Shown here: positions 28,172 through 37,580 of the stretch, piece by piece
Layout: each line of letters starts with the position of its first letter
How positions within the stretch are numbered: position 1 is the stretch's first letter
Translations under genes and position numbers: made by a program
The notes under the pieces: generated by a model
The model's database searches: none
Told to the model about the DNA's origin: nothing
What the model saw: the letters and a program-made list of their open reading frames with translations, nothing else
NCBI RefSeq assembly: GCF_020515695.1
Contig: NZ_JAIWJA010000002.1
Coordinates: 858,505-922,504 of the forward strand
DNA length: 64,000 bases
From: Pseudomonas sp. MWU16-30317
Lineage (GTDB): Bacteria > Pseudomonadota > Gammaproteobacteria > Pseudomonadales > Pseudomonadaceae
Reading direction: 5' to 3'

Positions 28172-29155
28172 ATGCCTTACGAGTTAGATGGCCGCCTGGT
28201 AATCGGCGTGGCCTCGAGTGCCGTATTCAACCTGCTGGAATCCGACGCGATTTTCAAAAGTGAAGGCGAGGAGAAGTACCGAAAGTTCCAGGAGACGAAC
28301 CTCGACAACCCTCTGCCCAAGGGCATCGCATACCCCTTCATCAAGCGTTTGCTGTCCCTCAATGACCTCTCGCCTGACCCGGCCGATCCGCTGGTGGAAG
28401 TCGTGCTGCTGTCCAAGAATGACCCCGATACCGGGCTGCGAGTCATGAAGACCATCGAGCATTATGGCCTGCCCATGACTCGGGCTATTTTCATGCAGGG
28501 CCAATCACCTTATGAATACATCCCGGCGCTCAACATTGCGTTGTTCTTGTCGGGCGACAAGGCCGATGTCGAGGCTGCGATCAAGGCCGGGCATCCCGCC
28601 GGGCAAATGCTCGACTCCAAGTTCGATGATGACGAAGACGACCAGACGTTGCGGATTGCCTTCGACTTCGACGGTGTATTGGCAGGGGACGAATCGGAGG
28701 CGGTCATGCAGACCGCTGGCCTCACTGAATTCCATGCTCATGAAGTCAAGAACGTCATGCAGCCCCATCACCCAGGGCCGCTGAAAGAGTTCATGGTGCG
28801 GATTGCCAAAATTCAGTCTGTGGAAGAGGCGCATAAAAAGAATAATCCCGGCTACAAGAACCGGATCCGCGTCTCTATCGTCACCGCACGCAACGCGCCC
28901 TCCCATGAGCGTGCCATGAACACGCTCAAGAGCTGGGGCGTGATGGCCAACGATGCGTTCTTTCTGGGGGGGATCGAGAAGGGCAGGGTACTGGGTGTTC
29001 TTAAACCGCACATTTTCTTCGATGACCAATCAGGGCATCTCAAGTCCGCCAGTGCGGTTGCGCCATCGGTGCATGTACCGTTCGGGATCACCAATCAGGC
29101 TGCACTCGGGCCGTCTGTTGCTGAAGCGCCCGAGCGCATCGAGGACGCCCTCTAA
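28172..29155 (+). CDS. 5'-nucleotidase
   Basis: This 327-residue protein matches the bacterial 5'-nucleotidase family related to cytosolic 5'-nucleotidase I. It has the haloacid-dehalogenase-type nucleophile motif IAFDFDGVLAGDES near residue 170 and a later FFDDQSGHL motif. It should hydrolyse nucleoside monophosphates to nucleosides in the cytoplasm. It starts at ATG 28172 and has no operon partners on its strand. Confidence 0.9.
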   Translation: MPYELDGRLVIGVASSAVFNLLESDAIFKSEGEEKYRKFQETNLDNPLPKGIAYPFIKRLLSLNDLSPDPADPLVEVVLLSKNDPDTGLRVMKTIEHYGLPMTRAIFMQGQSPYEYIPALNIALFLSGDKADVEAAIKAGHPAGQMLDSKFDDDEDDQTLRIAFDFDGVLAGDESEAVMQTAGLTEFHAHEVKNVMQPHHPGPLKEFMVRIAKIQSVEEAHKKNNPGYKNRIRVSIVTARNAPSHERAMNTLKSWGVMANDAFFLGGIEKGRVLGVLKPHIFFDDQSGHLKSASAVAPSVHVPFGITNQAALGPSVAEAPERIEDAL

Positions 29156-29188
29156 CGGGTCAAGATGCCTGCATTGGCAACGGCGCGC

Positions 29189-29422
29189 TCACTTCTGATC
29201 CTCGTCGCCTTTGCCAGACAGGCTTTTGCCCGTGAACAACACCATCAGTACCCCGGCGACCAGCACGATCCCGGCGATCAACGTATAGAGCTGCCGATCC
29301 GCCATAAGCGAGACGTTGCTGATGCGGGCACCATCGGCCGTCGCTAGGGTGGTGTCCATCATGAACGCCGCGATCATGGCGATCACGCCGACGACGGTAA
29401 GAATCAAACCAAGGCCGCGCAT
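29189..29422 (-). CDS. Small two-helix membrane protein
   Basis: This 77-residue protein has two hydrophobic helices, LGLILTVVGVIAMIAAFMMD and LYTLIAGIVLVAGVLMVLFT, joined by a short polar loop and ended by a charged tail. GAGGA precedes the ATG. No family is recognised. It is convergent to the 5'-nucleotidase gene. Confidence 0.7.
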   Translation of the reverse strand: MRGLGLILTVVGVIAMIAAFMMDTTLATADGARISNVSLMADRQLYTLIAGIVLVAGVLMVLFTGKSLSGKGDEDQK

Positions 29423-29482
29423 GGCATCTGTTCCTCAAAGGTGAGGCGCGATTCTACCACTCTCGCCATCCGCTTTGATGGC

Positions 29483-29956
29483 TCAGCTATGTTTACCCGC
29501 CGCAACGCTAGGCTCGACCAAGCTCAAATGCCAGCCGTTGTCGTCATGCTGATAGATCGCAACAAGGCTGCCACTTTCTTTGTGCAGCGTGCCATTTTTG
29601 CCCGGAACATTCACCGAAAAATCGGCGATGGAATAACCGCCTGCGCCCGTGACGTGGACCTCTTTGATAGTGATCTGGTGACCCTGCGCGCCAGACTTGA
29701 AGCGGTCGACATAATAGTCATGCAAGGCCTTTTGCCCCCGAACCAGCGGGCCGGATGGCGACACAAGCACGCCATCACTCGCATAGAGAGAAGCCATGGC
29801 GTCCGGGTTTTTGGCTGCATAGTTGGAATCATAACTGTGGCCAAGGCTCACCGCAGCGTTCATCAGTTCCGTTTGGTCAGCATCTGCAGCATAAGCCGAG
29901 GACGATGCGGCGAGGGCAGTAAACAATGCGGCAGAAACACAGGTCGGGATTTTCAT
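29483..29956 (-). CDS. Secreted SnoaL/NTF2-like (DUF4440-type) protein
   Basis: This 157-residue protein has a Sec signal (CVSAALFTALAASSSAYA) and then an NTF2-like cone fold. Typical motifs are YAAKNPDAMASLYASDGVLVSPSG and the C-terminal YQHDDNGWHLSLVEPS. The family includes small enzymes and binding proteins, and this version is probably periplasmic. GGAG lies upstream of the ATG. No substrate can be assigned. Confidence 0.8.
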   Translation of the reverse strand: MKIPTCVSAALFTALAASSSAYAADADQTELMNAAVSLGHSYDSNYAAKNPDAMASLYASDGVLVSPSGPLVRGQKALHDYYVDRFKSGAQGHQITIKEVHVTGAGGYSIADFSVNVPGKNGTLHKESGSLVAIYQHDDNGWHLSLVEPSVAAGKHS

Positions 29957-30337
29957 CTGTCAAACTCCATTTATTATGTGAGTCGATATTTGCCTGCTGA
30001 ACTGCTTTGCATAGCAGGTTGCTATGTTGTGAGGTGAGGTCAATCTAGCAGTGACCTTTGCTCGATTGGATGTAGATTGTTTTATACAGTTGAAGTGAAT
30101 GGTCCCCATTGCTAGCGGTCCCGGATAGCAGCCCGCACTACCGGGACGCGCTCCCCAGGCTCAATCCAAAAGCAGCACCACTCCTCCATCCCGCCTCAGG
30201 TTTACCCCCAGCCCGCCGATACCACCTCCAGACGACCCCAATAATCAGAAAAACCATCGCGCTCCCAGCGATAAAGTCAGTACCACCTTCTTGCCGCCAC
30301 CATTTCGCACAAGCCTCAAGCCTTCGGACGGTTTTCC
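29957..30337. other. 381-base intergenic region before chemoreceptor
   Basis: No gene is seen. The region holds a GTCCCGG/CCGGGAC inverted repeat at 30118-30147 with a 16-base loop. A FliA-type promoter candidate lies at 30248-30274. The left end is AT-rich and must carry the promoter of the minus-strand gene. Confidence 0.6.
30248..30274 (+). promoter_or_regulatory. Candidate FliA (sigma-28) promoter of chemoreceptor
   Basis: GAAA (30248-30251), a 15-base spacer and AGCGATAA (30267-30274) match the motility consensus TAAA-N15-GCCGATAA at 9 of 12 positions with exact spacing. It lies about 65 bases upstream of the chemoreceptor start. The match is moderate. Confidence 0.4.
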
Positions 30338-32224
30338 ATGAAAAGAACCTTGCGTTTCAGCCACAAGATCCTCATTGCCGCTGCCCTGATCGTCGCCGTA
30401 GCCTTCGCCCTGTTCACCAGCTACAACGACTACCTGCAGCGCAACGCCATCCGCAAGGACCTGGAAAACTATCTGCATGAAATGGGCGGCACCACGGCCA
30501 ACAACATCAGCAACTGGTTCGATGGGCGCATCTTGCTGGTCCAGAACCTCGCGCAGAACATCGGCCTCAACCCCGAGCCTGGCAACGTGGTCCAGTTACT
30601 GGAACAAAAGGCCCTGACCTCGAGCTTTCTGTACACCTATCTGGGCACCACCGAGGGCACCTTTACCATGCGGCCCGACGAGGCGATGCCGGCCGGGTAT
30701 GACGCGCGCACACGCCCCTGGTATCAGGCGGCCAAGGGCACCGGGCCAGCGCTGACCGAACCCTACGTGGACGCGGCCTCGGGCAAGCTGATCATTACCG
30801 TGGTTTCGGCCGCCAACAAGGGCAGCCAGGCCCTGGGCGTGGTGGGTGGCGACTTGTCGTTGGAACGCGTGGTGCAGATCATCAACTCGCTGGACTTCGG
30901 CGGCATGGGCTATGCGTTTCTGGTCAGCGCCGACGGCAAGGTGCTGGTGCACCCGGACGGCAAACTGGTGATGAAGACCCTCACCGATCTTTACCCTAAA
31001 AACACGCCACGCATCGGCACTGATCTGAGCGAGGTCGAAGTGGACGGCAAGACTCGTCTGGTGACCTTCGCCCAGATCAAGGGCCTGCCATCCGTGGACT
31101 GGTACGTGGGCATTTCGGTGGACAAGGACAAAGCCTATTCGATGCTCAGCGAGTTCCGCACCTCGGCGATCATCGCGACCGTCGTGGCGGTGATTTTCAT
31201 CATCGCGCTACTGGGGATGCTGATTCGCGTACTCATCCAGCCCTTGAACACCATGACCCGGGCCATGGAAAACATCGCCGACGGTGAGGGCGATCTGACG
31301 CGCCGGCTGACGATCCACAGCCAGGACGAGTTCGGCGTGCTCGGCACCGCGTTCAACCGCTTCGTAGAGCGCGTGCATGGCTCGATTCGCGAAGTCGCGT
31401 CGGCCACCGAGCACGTCAACGAGGTGGCGTTGCGCGTTGTCAGCGCTTCCAACTCGTCGATGGTCAACTCCGATGAGCAGGCCAACCGCACCAACAGCGT
31501 CGCGGCCGCGATCAACGAGCTGGGTGCGGCCGCCCAGGAAATCGCCCATAACGCCGCGCTCGCTTCGCAACAGGCGAGTTCCGCGCGCGAGTTGGCGCAA
31601 GAAGGCCAGCAAGTAGTCGATCAGAGTATCCAGGCGATGACGCGCTTGTCCGATCTGATCAGCACCTCCAGCGGCCATATCGAGATGCTCAACAGTAAAA
31701 CCGTGAACATCGGCCAGATTCTCGAGGTGATCACCAGTATTTCTCAGCAGACCAACCTGCTGGCCCTGAACGCCGCGATCGAGGCCGCGCGGGCAGGTGA
31801 GGCCGGTCGTGGTTTCGCCGTGGTCGCCGACGAGGTGCGCAACCTTGCACACCGCACCCAGGAATCGGCGCAGCAGGTGCAGGGCATGATCGAAGAGCTG
31901 CAAGTCGGCGCCCGGGCGTCGGTGAGCACCATGGGCGAAAGCCAGCGACACAGTCAGGACAGCGTCGGTATCGCCAACCAGGCGGGCGAGCGGCTGAGCA
32001 GCGTGACCCTGCGCATTGGCGAAATCGATGGCATGAACCAATCGGTCGCCACCGCGACCGAGGAACAGACGGCAGTGGTGGACGCGATCAATATGGATAT
32101 CAGCGAGATCAACATGCTGAATCAGGAGGGGATGGAAAACCTGCAATCGACGCTGCGCGCCTGCGCGGATCTAGAACAGCAGGCCACGCGGTTGAAACAG
32201 TTGGTGGGCAGTTTCAAGATCTGA
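30338..32224 (+). CDS. Methyl-accepting chemotaxis protein, amino-acid dCache type
   Basis: This 628-residue receptor has a first membrane helix (about 11-28), a periplasmic dCache domain, a second helix (about 278-302), a HAMP domain and a cytoplasmic signalling domain with the tip [20 protein letters not shown]. The dCache domain carries the amino-acid-binding pattern: Tyr121, Arg126, Trp128, Tyr129, Tyr143, Asp145 and Asp172. This resembles the PctA-type receptors, so amino acids are the likely attractants. The final QLVGSFKI region lacks a WxxWF tether. It stands alone. Confidence 0.95.
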   Translation: MKRTLRFSHKILIAAALIVAVAFALFTSYNDYLQRNAIRKDLENYLHEMGGTTANNISNWFDGRILLVQNLAQNIGLNPEPGNVVQLLEQKALTSSFLYTYLGTTEGTFTMRPDEAMPAGYDARTRPWYQAAKGTGPALTEPYVDAASGKLIITVVSAANKGSQALGVVGGDLSLERVVQIINSLDFGGMGYAFLVSADGKVLVHPDGKLVMKTLTDLYPKNTPRIGTDLSEVEVDGKTRLVTFAQIKGLPSVDWYVGISVDKDKAYSMLSEFRTSAIIATVVAVIFIIALLGMLIRVLIQPLNTMTRAMENIADGEGDLTRRLTIHSQDEFGVLGTAFNRFVERVHGSIREVASATEHVNEVALRVVSASNSSMVNSDEQANRTNSVAAAINELGAAAQEIAHNAALASQQASSARELAQEGQQVVDQSIQAMTRLSDLISTSSGHIEMLNSKTVNIGQILEVITSISQQTNLLALNAAIEAARAGEAGRGFAVVADEVRNLAHRTQESAQQVQGMIEELQVGARASVSTMGESQRHSQDSVGIANQAGERLSSVTLRIGEIDGMNQSVATATEEQTAVVDAINMDISEINMLNQEGMENLQSTLRACADLEQQATRLKQLVGSFKI

Positions 32225-32239
32225 CGGCGACATGCAACC

Positions 32240-32268
32240 AAAGATGCCGCGATCAACGCGGCATCTTT
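32240..32268. terminator. Bidirectional terminator between chemoreceptor and xenA
   Basis: AAAGATGCCGCG and CGCGGCATCTTT form a perfect 12-bp stem with an ATCAA loop. It sits between two convergent genes and ends with A- and T-runs, so it can serve both. Confidence 0.85.
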
Positions 32269-32278
32269 CATTCAAGCC

Positions 32279-33370
32279 TTAGCGATAACGCTCGAGCCAA
32301 TGCGCATACGGCGCCGGCAACGTCCAGGAAGCCTTGTCCACCCCCAGCTCCTTGGCGGCGAAATACGGCCAGTGTGGATCCGCCAGATGCGCCCGGCCAA
32401 CCGACACCAGGTCCAGATGCCCAGCCTCGATGGCTTCGTGGGCCAGCTGCGGCGTACCGAAGCCCCACGCCGAAGTCACCGGCAGAGCCGCCTCGCGACG
32501 CACGCGCTCGGCAATCGGCCCCATGAACGCGGGTCCCCAGGGGATGTTGGTCTCGGGAATGGTGAAGCCCACGCTGACGCTCAACAAGTCCAGGCCACCG
32601 GCCTTGAAGCGGCGAGCCAGTTCAATGGACTCGGTCAAGGTCTGCTCATCGCGGCCGTCGTACTCGAGTACGCCAAAACGCGCGGTCAGGGGCAGGTTCT
32701 CCGGCCACACTTCACGAACGGCGGCGAGGGTTTCAAGCAGGAAGCGGCTGCGGTTTTCAAAGCTGCCACCGTACTCATCGGTACGCTGGTTGGAGTGCTC
32801 GGAAAAGAAGCTCTGGCCCAGATAGCCGTGGGCGAAGTGCAGTTCGATCCATTCAAAGCCGGCATCGCGGGCACGGCGGGCGGCATCGACGAAGTCCTGG
32901 CGCACGCGAGCGATGTCTTGCAGGGTCATTTGCTGTGGGACTTTCGGCAGGTTGGCACCGAACGCGATCGCCGAGGGGGCGATGGTCTGCCAGCCACGGG
33001 GATCGCTCTCAGCGATGTGATCGTCGCCTTCCCAAGGGCGGTTGGCGCTGGCTTTACGGCCGGCGTGGGCGATCTGAATGCCCGGCACGGAGCCTGCGGC
33101 CTTGATCGCCTTGACCACGGGGACAAAAGCCTGGGCCTGTTGGTCATTCCAGATGCCGGCGCAGCCTGGGGTGATCCGGCCTTCCGGGGACACAGCAGTC
33201 GCTTCGACCACTACCAGGCCTGCGCCGCCACGGGCCAGACCGGCGAGATGCACATGGTGCCAATCGTTGATCACGCCGTCGTCGGCCATGTATTGGCACA
33301 TCGGCGGAATCGCGATGCGATTGCGTAGGGTGATGTCCTTCAGGGTGAAGGGCTCGAACAATGCGGACAT
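32279..33370 (-). CDS. xenA: Old yellow enzyme family reductase XenA
   Basis: This 363-residue FMN enzyme is nearly identical in pattern to Pseudomonas XenA. It reduces nitrate esters, nitroaromatics and electrophilic alkenes with NADPH. Visible signatures are IPPMCQYMADDG with the flavin-tuning Cys25, the substrate-binding ELHFAHGYLGQSFFS and the C-terminal ASWTLPAPYAHWLERYR. It is divergent from an ArsR-type regulator, and an inverted repeat lies between their starts. This layout suggests local repression relieved by electrophiles. Confidence 0.95.
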   Translation of the reverse strand: MSALFEPFTLKDITLRNRIAIPPMCQYMADDGVINDWHHVHLAGLARGGAGLVVVEATAVSPEGRITPGCAGIWNDQQAQAFVPVVKAIKAAGSVPGIQIAHAGRKASANRPWEGDDHIAESDPRGWQTIAPSAIAFGANLPKVPQQMTLQDIARVRQDFVDAARRARDAGFEWIELHFAHGYLGQSFFSEHSNQRTDEYGGSFENRSRFLLETLAAVREVWPENLPLTARFGVLEYDGRDEQTLTESIELARRFKAGGLDLLSVSVGFTIPETNIPWGPAFMGPIAERVRREAALPVTSAWGFGTPQLAHEAIEAGHLDLVSVGRAHLADPHWPYFAAKELGVDKASWTLPAPYAHWLERYR

Positions 33371-33402
33371 AGGAAAACTCCAGGCAGGTTTTGATTCGCT
33401 TG

Positions 33403-33418
33403 TTCGATAGTATTCGAA
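33403..33418. promoter_or_regulatory. Inverted repeat operator candidate, xenA/arsR intergenic
   Basis: TTCGA (33403-33407) and TCGAA (33414-33418) flank a 6-base spacer. The repeat covers a possible -10 (TACTAT on the minus strand, for xenA). It is the likely site of the adjacent ArsR-type protein; this is inference. Confidence 0.45.
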
Positions 33419-33456
33419 ATATGGCTTTAATTGAAACCCCTCGCTATCATCCGACT

Positions 33457-33756
33457 ATGCGAGCCCTCAAACATCCCCCGCCATCCGATTTCGTCCTCGA
33501 GCGTCTGCTGTACGCCCTGAGTGATCCCGTGCGCATGGGAATCGTCCGCTGTCTGGCCGCAGTGCCTGAGGCGTCGTGCGGCGAGCTGGATGGTGGACGG
33601 CCCAAATCCAGCGTGTCCCATCACTTTCGGGTATTGCGCGATGCCGGCCTGGTGCAGACGCGCAATGTCGGCACCACGCACATGAACTCGCTGCGGTCCG
33701 AGGAGTTGAATGCTCGGTTTCCCGGATTGCTGGACTGCATCCTGGCGCAGTCCTGA
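33457..33756 (+). CDS. ArsR-family transcriptional regulator
   Basis: This 99-residue regulator has an ArsR-type winged helix (LLYALSDPVRMGIVRCLAA, then GGRPKSSVSHHFRVLRDAGLV). It lacks the metal-binding ELCVCDL motif. Cysteines are at VRC, ASC and LDC, so it might sense redox state or electrophiles instead of metals. The frame opens upstream and ATG 33421 is an alternative start; no start has a good ribosome site. It is divergent from xenA, its probable target. Confidence 0.8.
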   Translation: MRALKHPPPSDFVLERLLYALSDPVRMGIVRCLAAVPEASCGELDGGRPKSSVSHHFRVLRDAGLVQTRNVGTTHMNSLRSEELNARFPGLLDCILAQS

Positions 33757-34085
33757 TCCGCGCATCGACCGGCATGTTCGATACACAAACGTGCGCCGCG
33801 CGTCCGAAAACCTTTATGCCAATTCCATCGCTGTGCCTTCGGGCCCGCGCGCACTTGTCTAGTCCGCGCGCCTTCCTAGTCGCCACATTCATCGTAGATG
33901 TCGGCTAGATACCTGCAATATGCCGGCTTTATCCGTCAAGAAACTGTTATCTCGCGTTCATCTGCGGGTCATCGGACTGCCACACGCTCTCTCTAAGGTC
34001 ACTCGCACTGCAGCCCGCCATGGACCGGTTGCACCGCTCGGCGATTGGCCGTGGCAAGCCTCCAGACCACAAGACAGAGAAGCCC
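33757..34085. other. 329-base region: phn operon control region
   Basis: No gene is seen. The region contains CTTGTCTAG at 33854-33862, which equals the left part of the PhnF-type palindrome found at 36870, then the Pho box array at 33933-33983 and a -10-like TAAGGT at 33994. Confidence 0.65.
33933..33983 (+). promoter_or_regulatory. Pho box array of the phn operon
   Basis: Five heptamers related to CTGTCAT occur at exact 11-bp steps: CCGTCAA (33933), CTGTTAT (33944), CGTTCAT (33955), GGGTCAT (33966) and CTGCCAC (33977). Each matches at 5 or 6 of 7 positions. A -10-like TAAGGT starts at 33994, 10 bases after the last unit, which is the usual PhoB spacing. phnC starts at 34086. PhoB activation under phosphate limitation is predicted. 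Confidence 0.7.
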
Positions 34086-34919
34086 ATGAACGCAGCCATT
34101 CATGTCGACCGCTTGAACAAGACCTTTGCACGCAAGACCGCCCTGGTCGACCTTGCATTGTCTATACAACCCGGAGAAATGGTCGCGCTGATCGGCGCCT
34201 CGGGTTCAGGGAAATCCACCTTGCTACGCCACCTGGCGGGCCTCGCCTGTTGTGACCGCCGCAATGGCGGCACGGTGCAAGTGCTGGGCCGAGACGTACA
34301 GACATCCGGACGCTTGAACAGCCAGGTACGCCGCCTGCGCGCCGACATCGGCTACATCTTCCAGCAGTTCAACCTGGTCAACCGCCTCAGCGTACTGGAC
34401 AACGTGCTGCTCGGCTGCCTGGGCCGCATGCCGCGCTGGCGGGGCACCCTCGGGCTGTTCAATGCCGAGGAAAAACAGCGCGCCATGGAGTCGCTGGCCC
34501 GCGTCGGCCTGGCCGATCTGGCCCAGCAACGGGCCTCGACCCTATCCGGTGGCCAGCAACAACGGGTGGCGATCGCCCGAGTGCTGACTCAACGCGCCGA
34601 GGTCATTCTGGCAGACGAGCCCATCGCTTCGCTGGATCCGGAGTCGGCGCGCAACGTCATGGAGATCCTCGCCGATATCAATCGCCGCGACGGCAAGACC
34701 GTGGTCGTCACCCTCCATCAAGTCGACTACGCGGTGCGCTATTGCCCGCGTGCCGTGGCCCTCAAAGGCGGGCGCATTCATTACGACGGCAAGGGCGATG
34801 CGCTCAGCAGTGAGTTTCTCAATGAGCTGTACGGCGCCGACGTCGAGACCAGCCTGCTGGTCGCCGATCAAGCCCGCAACGCTGGCAAACCGCCGCGGCT
34901 GGTACTGGCCCAGGCCTGA
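34086..34919 (+). CDS. phnC: Phosphonate ABC importer ATPase
   Basis: This 277-residue ATPase powers phosphonate uptake with PhnD and PhnE. It has Walker [10 protein letters not shown] (37-45), the Q-loop in [19 protein letters not shown], the signature LSGGQQQR and Walker B VILADEP. The [21 protein letters not shown] stretch is typical of PhnC. The ATG at 34086 is chosen by family alignment. It is the first gene of the phn operon. Confidence 0.96.
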   Translation: MNAAIHVDRLNKTFARKTALVDLALSIQPGEMVALIGASGSGKSTLLRHLAGLACCDRRNGGTVQVLGRDVQTSGRLNSQVRRLRADIGYIFQQFNLVNRLSVLDNVLLGCLGRMPRWRGTLGLFNAEEKQRAMESLARVGLADLAQQRASTLSGGQQQRVAIARVLTQRAEVILADEPIASLDPESARNVMEILADINRRDGKTVVVTLHQVDYAVRYCPRAVALKGGRIHYDGKGDALSSEFLNELYGADVETSLLVADQARNAGKPPRLVLAQA

Positions 34920-34958
34920 TTGCAGCCCCTCTCTCATCTTTGGATTCAGGAGCACTCG

Positions 34959-35963
34959 ATGTTCAACCGTATCGGTCGCGCGTTCGCCTCTGCCGCCTTG
35001 CTCGCCAGCTGTTTGCTGGGTACCGCGCAAGCCGACGACAAGGTCATCAACTTCGGCATCATGTCCACCGAGTCTTCGCAAAACCTGAAAAGCATCTGGC
35101 AGCCGTTCATTGACGACATGTCGAAAAAGACCGGTCTCAAGGTCAACGCCACCTTCGCCTCCGACTATGCCGGCCTGATTCAGGGCATGCGCTTCAACAA
35201 GGTCGATGTGGCGTGGCTGGGCAACAAGGCGGCCATGGAGGCCGTCGACCGCTCGGGCGGTGAAATCTTCGCCCAGACCGCCGCCGCCAATGGCGCGCCG
35301 GGCTACTGGAGCCTGATCATCGCGCGCAAGGACAGCCCGATCAACTCGGTCGACGACATGCTCAAGCATGCCAAGGAGCTGACGTTCGGCAACGGTGATC
35401 CGAACTCGACGTCCGGTTACCTGGTGCCCGGCTACTACGTGTTCGCCAAGAACAACGTCGACGCCGCCACCGCGTTCAAGCGCACCCTCAACTCCAGCCA
35501 CGAAGTCAACGCCTTGAGCGTCGCCAAGGGCCAACTCGACGTTGCCACCTTCAACACTGAAAGCTGGGACCGCCTGGCCGTGACCCAGCCTGACAAGGCC
35601 GCGCAGCTTAAAGTGATCTGGAAGTCGCCGATCATTCCGGCCGACCCGATGGTATGGCGCAAATCGATGCCGGACGACGACAAGAACAAGATCCGCGAAT
35701 TCTTCGCCACCTACGGTGATACCGACGAAGAAAAGGCCGTGTTGAAGAACATGCAGATGGGCAAGTTTCTCAAGTCCTCCGATGACCAGTTGCTGACCAT
35801 CCGCCAGTTGGAACTGTTCAAGCAGAAGTCCGAAGTCAGCGCCAGCACCACCCTCGATGCCAACGAAAAAACCGCTCGCCTCAAAGCCATCGACGACGGC
35901 CTGACCAAGCTTCAGGACCGCATCTCGGATCTGGAGAAACAAGGCAACGCCAAAGCCGGCTGA
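34959..35963 (+). CDS. phnD: Phosphonate-binding periplasmic protein
   Basis: This 334-residue solute-binding protein has a Sec signal ending near GTAQA. The family pattern follows ([20 protein letters not shown], and [14 protein letters not shown] for ligand contact). It should capture phosphonates and hand them to PhnE-PhnC. AGGAG lies 6 bases before the ATG. Confidence 0.96.
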   Translation: MFNRIGRAFASAALLASCLLGTAQADDKVINFGIMSTESSQNLKSIWQPFIDDMSKKTGLKVNATFASDYAGLIQGMRFNKVDVAWLGNKAAMEAVDRSGGEIFAQTAAANGAPGYWSLIIARKDSPINSVDDMLKHAKELTFGNGDPNSTSGYLVPGYYVFAKNNVDAATAFKRTLNSSHEVNALSVAKGQLDVATFNTESWDRLAVTQPDKAAQLKVIWKSPIIPADPMVWRKSMPDDDKNKIREFFATYGDTDEEKAVLKNMQMGKFLKSSDDQLLTIRQLELFKQKSEVSASTTLDANEKTARLKAIDDGLTKLQDRISDLEKQGNAKAG

Positions 35964-36033
35964 ACCCGACCGCGCGGTGCTGCGGCGCCGCGCTCGAGGG
36001 GCTTTCATCCACAACCAGCAAACGGGATCGTTC

Positions 36034-36822
36034 ATGACTACGCATGCTGCATACGCTGAAGCGGCCGGCACCCGCGGCTGGGGCCGCTACCTGGGCTGGG
36101 GCCTGTTCGTCGCCATGATGGCCTGGGCCTGGCACGGCGCTGAAATGAACCCGATAGCGCTATACCGCGACTCGGGAAACATGGCGACCTTCGCCGCCGA
36201 CTTCTTTCCGCCGGACTTCCACGAGTGGCGCTCGTACCTCAAGGAAATGATCGTCACCGTGCACATTGCGCTGTGGGGCACCTTGCTGGCCATCGTCTGT
36301 TCGGTACCGCTGGGCGTGCTGTGCGCCGACAACATCACCCCGTGGTGGATTCACCAACCGCTGCGCCGGGTCATGGATGCGTTTCGTTCGATCAACGAAA
36401 TGGTCTTCGCGATGCTGTTCGTGGTTGCCGTGGGGCTTGGGCCTTTCGCCGGTGTGCTGGCGCTGTGGATCAGCACCACCGGGGTGCTTGCCAAGCTGTT
36501 CGCCGAAGCGGTGGAAGCGATCGATCCGGGCCCGGTCGAGGGTGTGCGCGCTACCGGTGCCAGTGCGTTGCAGGAAGTGATCTACGGGGTGATCCCGCAA
36601 GTACTGCCGTTGTGGATTTCCTACGCGCTGTATCGCTTCGAGTCCAACGTGCGCTCGGCCACGGTGGTGGGGATGGTCGGCGCGGGCGGTATCGGGGTGA
36701 TTCTGTGGGAAAACATCCGCGCCTTCGAGTTCGTTCAGACCTGCGCCGTGTTGCTGGTGATCATCTTCGTGGTGAGCGTCATCGACATCGTTTCGCAACG
36801 CCTGCGCAAGCAGTTCATCTAG
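36034..36822 (+). CDS. phnE: Phosphonate ABC importer permease
   Basis: This 262-residue permease has about five to six membrane helices and an EAA loop in [20 protein letters not shown]. It forms the channel for PhnCD. The ATG at 36034 ([12 protein letters not shown]) is chosen over upstream starts. It is followed by a short intergenic element before phnF. Confidence 0.95.
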   Translation: MTTHAAYAEAAGTRGWGRYLGWGLFVAMMAWAWHGAEMNPIALYRDSGNMATFAADFFPPDFHEWRSYLKEMIVTVHIALWGTLLAIVCSVPLGVLCADNITPWWIHQPLRRVMDAFRSINEMVFAMLFVVAVGLGPFAGVLALWISTTGVLAKLFAEAVEAIDPGPVEGVRATGASALQEVIYGVIPQVLPLWISYALYRFESNVRSATVVGMVGAGGIGVILWENIRAFEFVQTCAVLLVIIFVVSVIDIVSQRLRKQFI

Positions 36823-36840
36823 CGTTTTTACCGACGGGAG

Positions 36841-36860
36841 AGGGTGTGAACCCTTTTTTT
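36841..36860 (+). terminator. Weak terminator-like hairpin between phnE and phnF
   Basis: AGGGT and ACCCT pair around a GTGA loop and are followed by a T-run. The stem has only 5 bp, so it should cause partial termination at most. It could lower phnF-P expression relative to phnCDE. Confidence 0.4.
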
Positions 36861-36878
36861 AGCCATGAACTTGTCTAG
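36846..36878 (+). CDS. Possible 10-residue leader ORF before phnF
   Basis: A GTG at 36846 has GGGAG spaced 5 bases upstream and opens a frame for 10 residues (MNPFFSHELV) that ends inside phnF at TAG 36876. The phnF ATG itself has no ribosome site, so translation of phnF may be coupled to this short frame. It is suggestive only. Confidence 0.3.
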   Translation: MNPFFSHELV

Positions 36879-37566
36879 ACAAGAACCGATGTACCAAGCG
36901 CTTGCGGATACGTTACGCAGCGAGTTGAGCCGTTTCAGCGCGGGCGACTACCTGCCTGCGGAAATCCAGTTGGCGGCGCGTTTTGCGGTCAATCGCCACA
37001 CCGTGCGCCGCGCGGTCGACGAGCTGGTGCGTGAGGGCAGCCTGTTGCGTCGTCAAGGCAAAGGCACTCAGGTGTTGGGCCGGCCGCTGGTGTATCCGGT
37101 GTCCGCCGACAGCGCCTACAGTCAGTCGCTGTCGGCCCAGGGCCATGGCGTCGAAGCGATCCTGTTGCAGCGGCGCCAATGCGTGGCGACGCGCGAAGAG
37201 GCCGAGCAGCTCGGTCTCCCGGAACAGGCGCCCCTGATCGAACTGCAAACCCTGCGCCGCCTTGACGGCCAGCCGGTCAGCCTGATTCGCCACCGCTACT
37301 GCGCCTCCCGCACTGAACTGCTGGCCGACTATCAGGGCGGATCGGTGCGTCAGTTTCTGGCAGCGCGGGCGCTGGCCTTGACCCGCACCTTCAGCCTGAT
37401 CGGCGCTCGTTTGCCCAGCCGCGAAGAGGCCAGCGTATTGCTGATGCCGCGTCATCTTCCGGCCCTCACCGTTCTGACTCTTTCCCGCGACACCGACGGC
37501 CATCCCGTGGAGCTTGCGCAGTCCACCAGCCGCTGCGACCGCTTCCAGTACCAGATCGTCACATGA
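36865..37566 (+). CDS. phnF: GntR/HutC-family phosphonate regulator
   Basis: This 233-residue protein has an N-terminal GntR winged helix (YLPAEIQLAARFAVNRHTVRRAVDELV) and a UTRA effector domain of the HutC subfamily, ending TSRCDRFQYQIV. PhnF proteins repress phosphonate genes until a ligand binds. A 14-bp palindrome of HutC type lies in codons 2-7 of its own gene. No ribosome site is seen before its ATG. Its stop is adjacent to phnG. Confidence 0.93.
   Translation: MNLSRQEPMYQALADTLRSELSRFSAGDYLPAEIQLAARFAVNRHTVRRAVDELVREGSLLRRQGKGTQVLGRPLVYPVSADSAYSQSLSAQGHGVEAILLQRRQCVATREEAEQLGLPEQAPLIELQTLRRLDGQPVSLIRHRYCASRTELLADYQGGSVRQFLAARALALTRTFSLIGARLPSREEASVLLMPRHLPALTVLTLSRDTDGHPVELAQSTSRCDRFQYQIVT
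36870..36883. promoter_or_regulatory. HutC-type palindrome, probable PhnF operator
   Basis: CTTGTCTAGACAAG is a perfect 14-bp palindrome with the GTNTANAC core known for HutC-subfamily GntR regulators. It lies at the start of the phnF coding region, so binding would block or slow transcription into phnF-P. Confidence 0.6.
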
Positions 37567-37580
37567 TGGAGATGCCTCTG

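Noticed and set aside
34542..36071. 509-codon open frame opposite phnC-phnD-phnE
   Set aside because: It spans three sure genes and their junctions, with no ribosome site or family.
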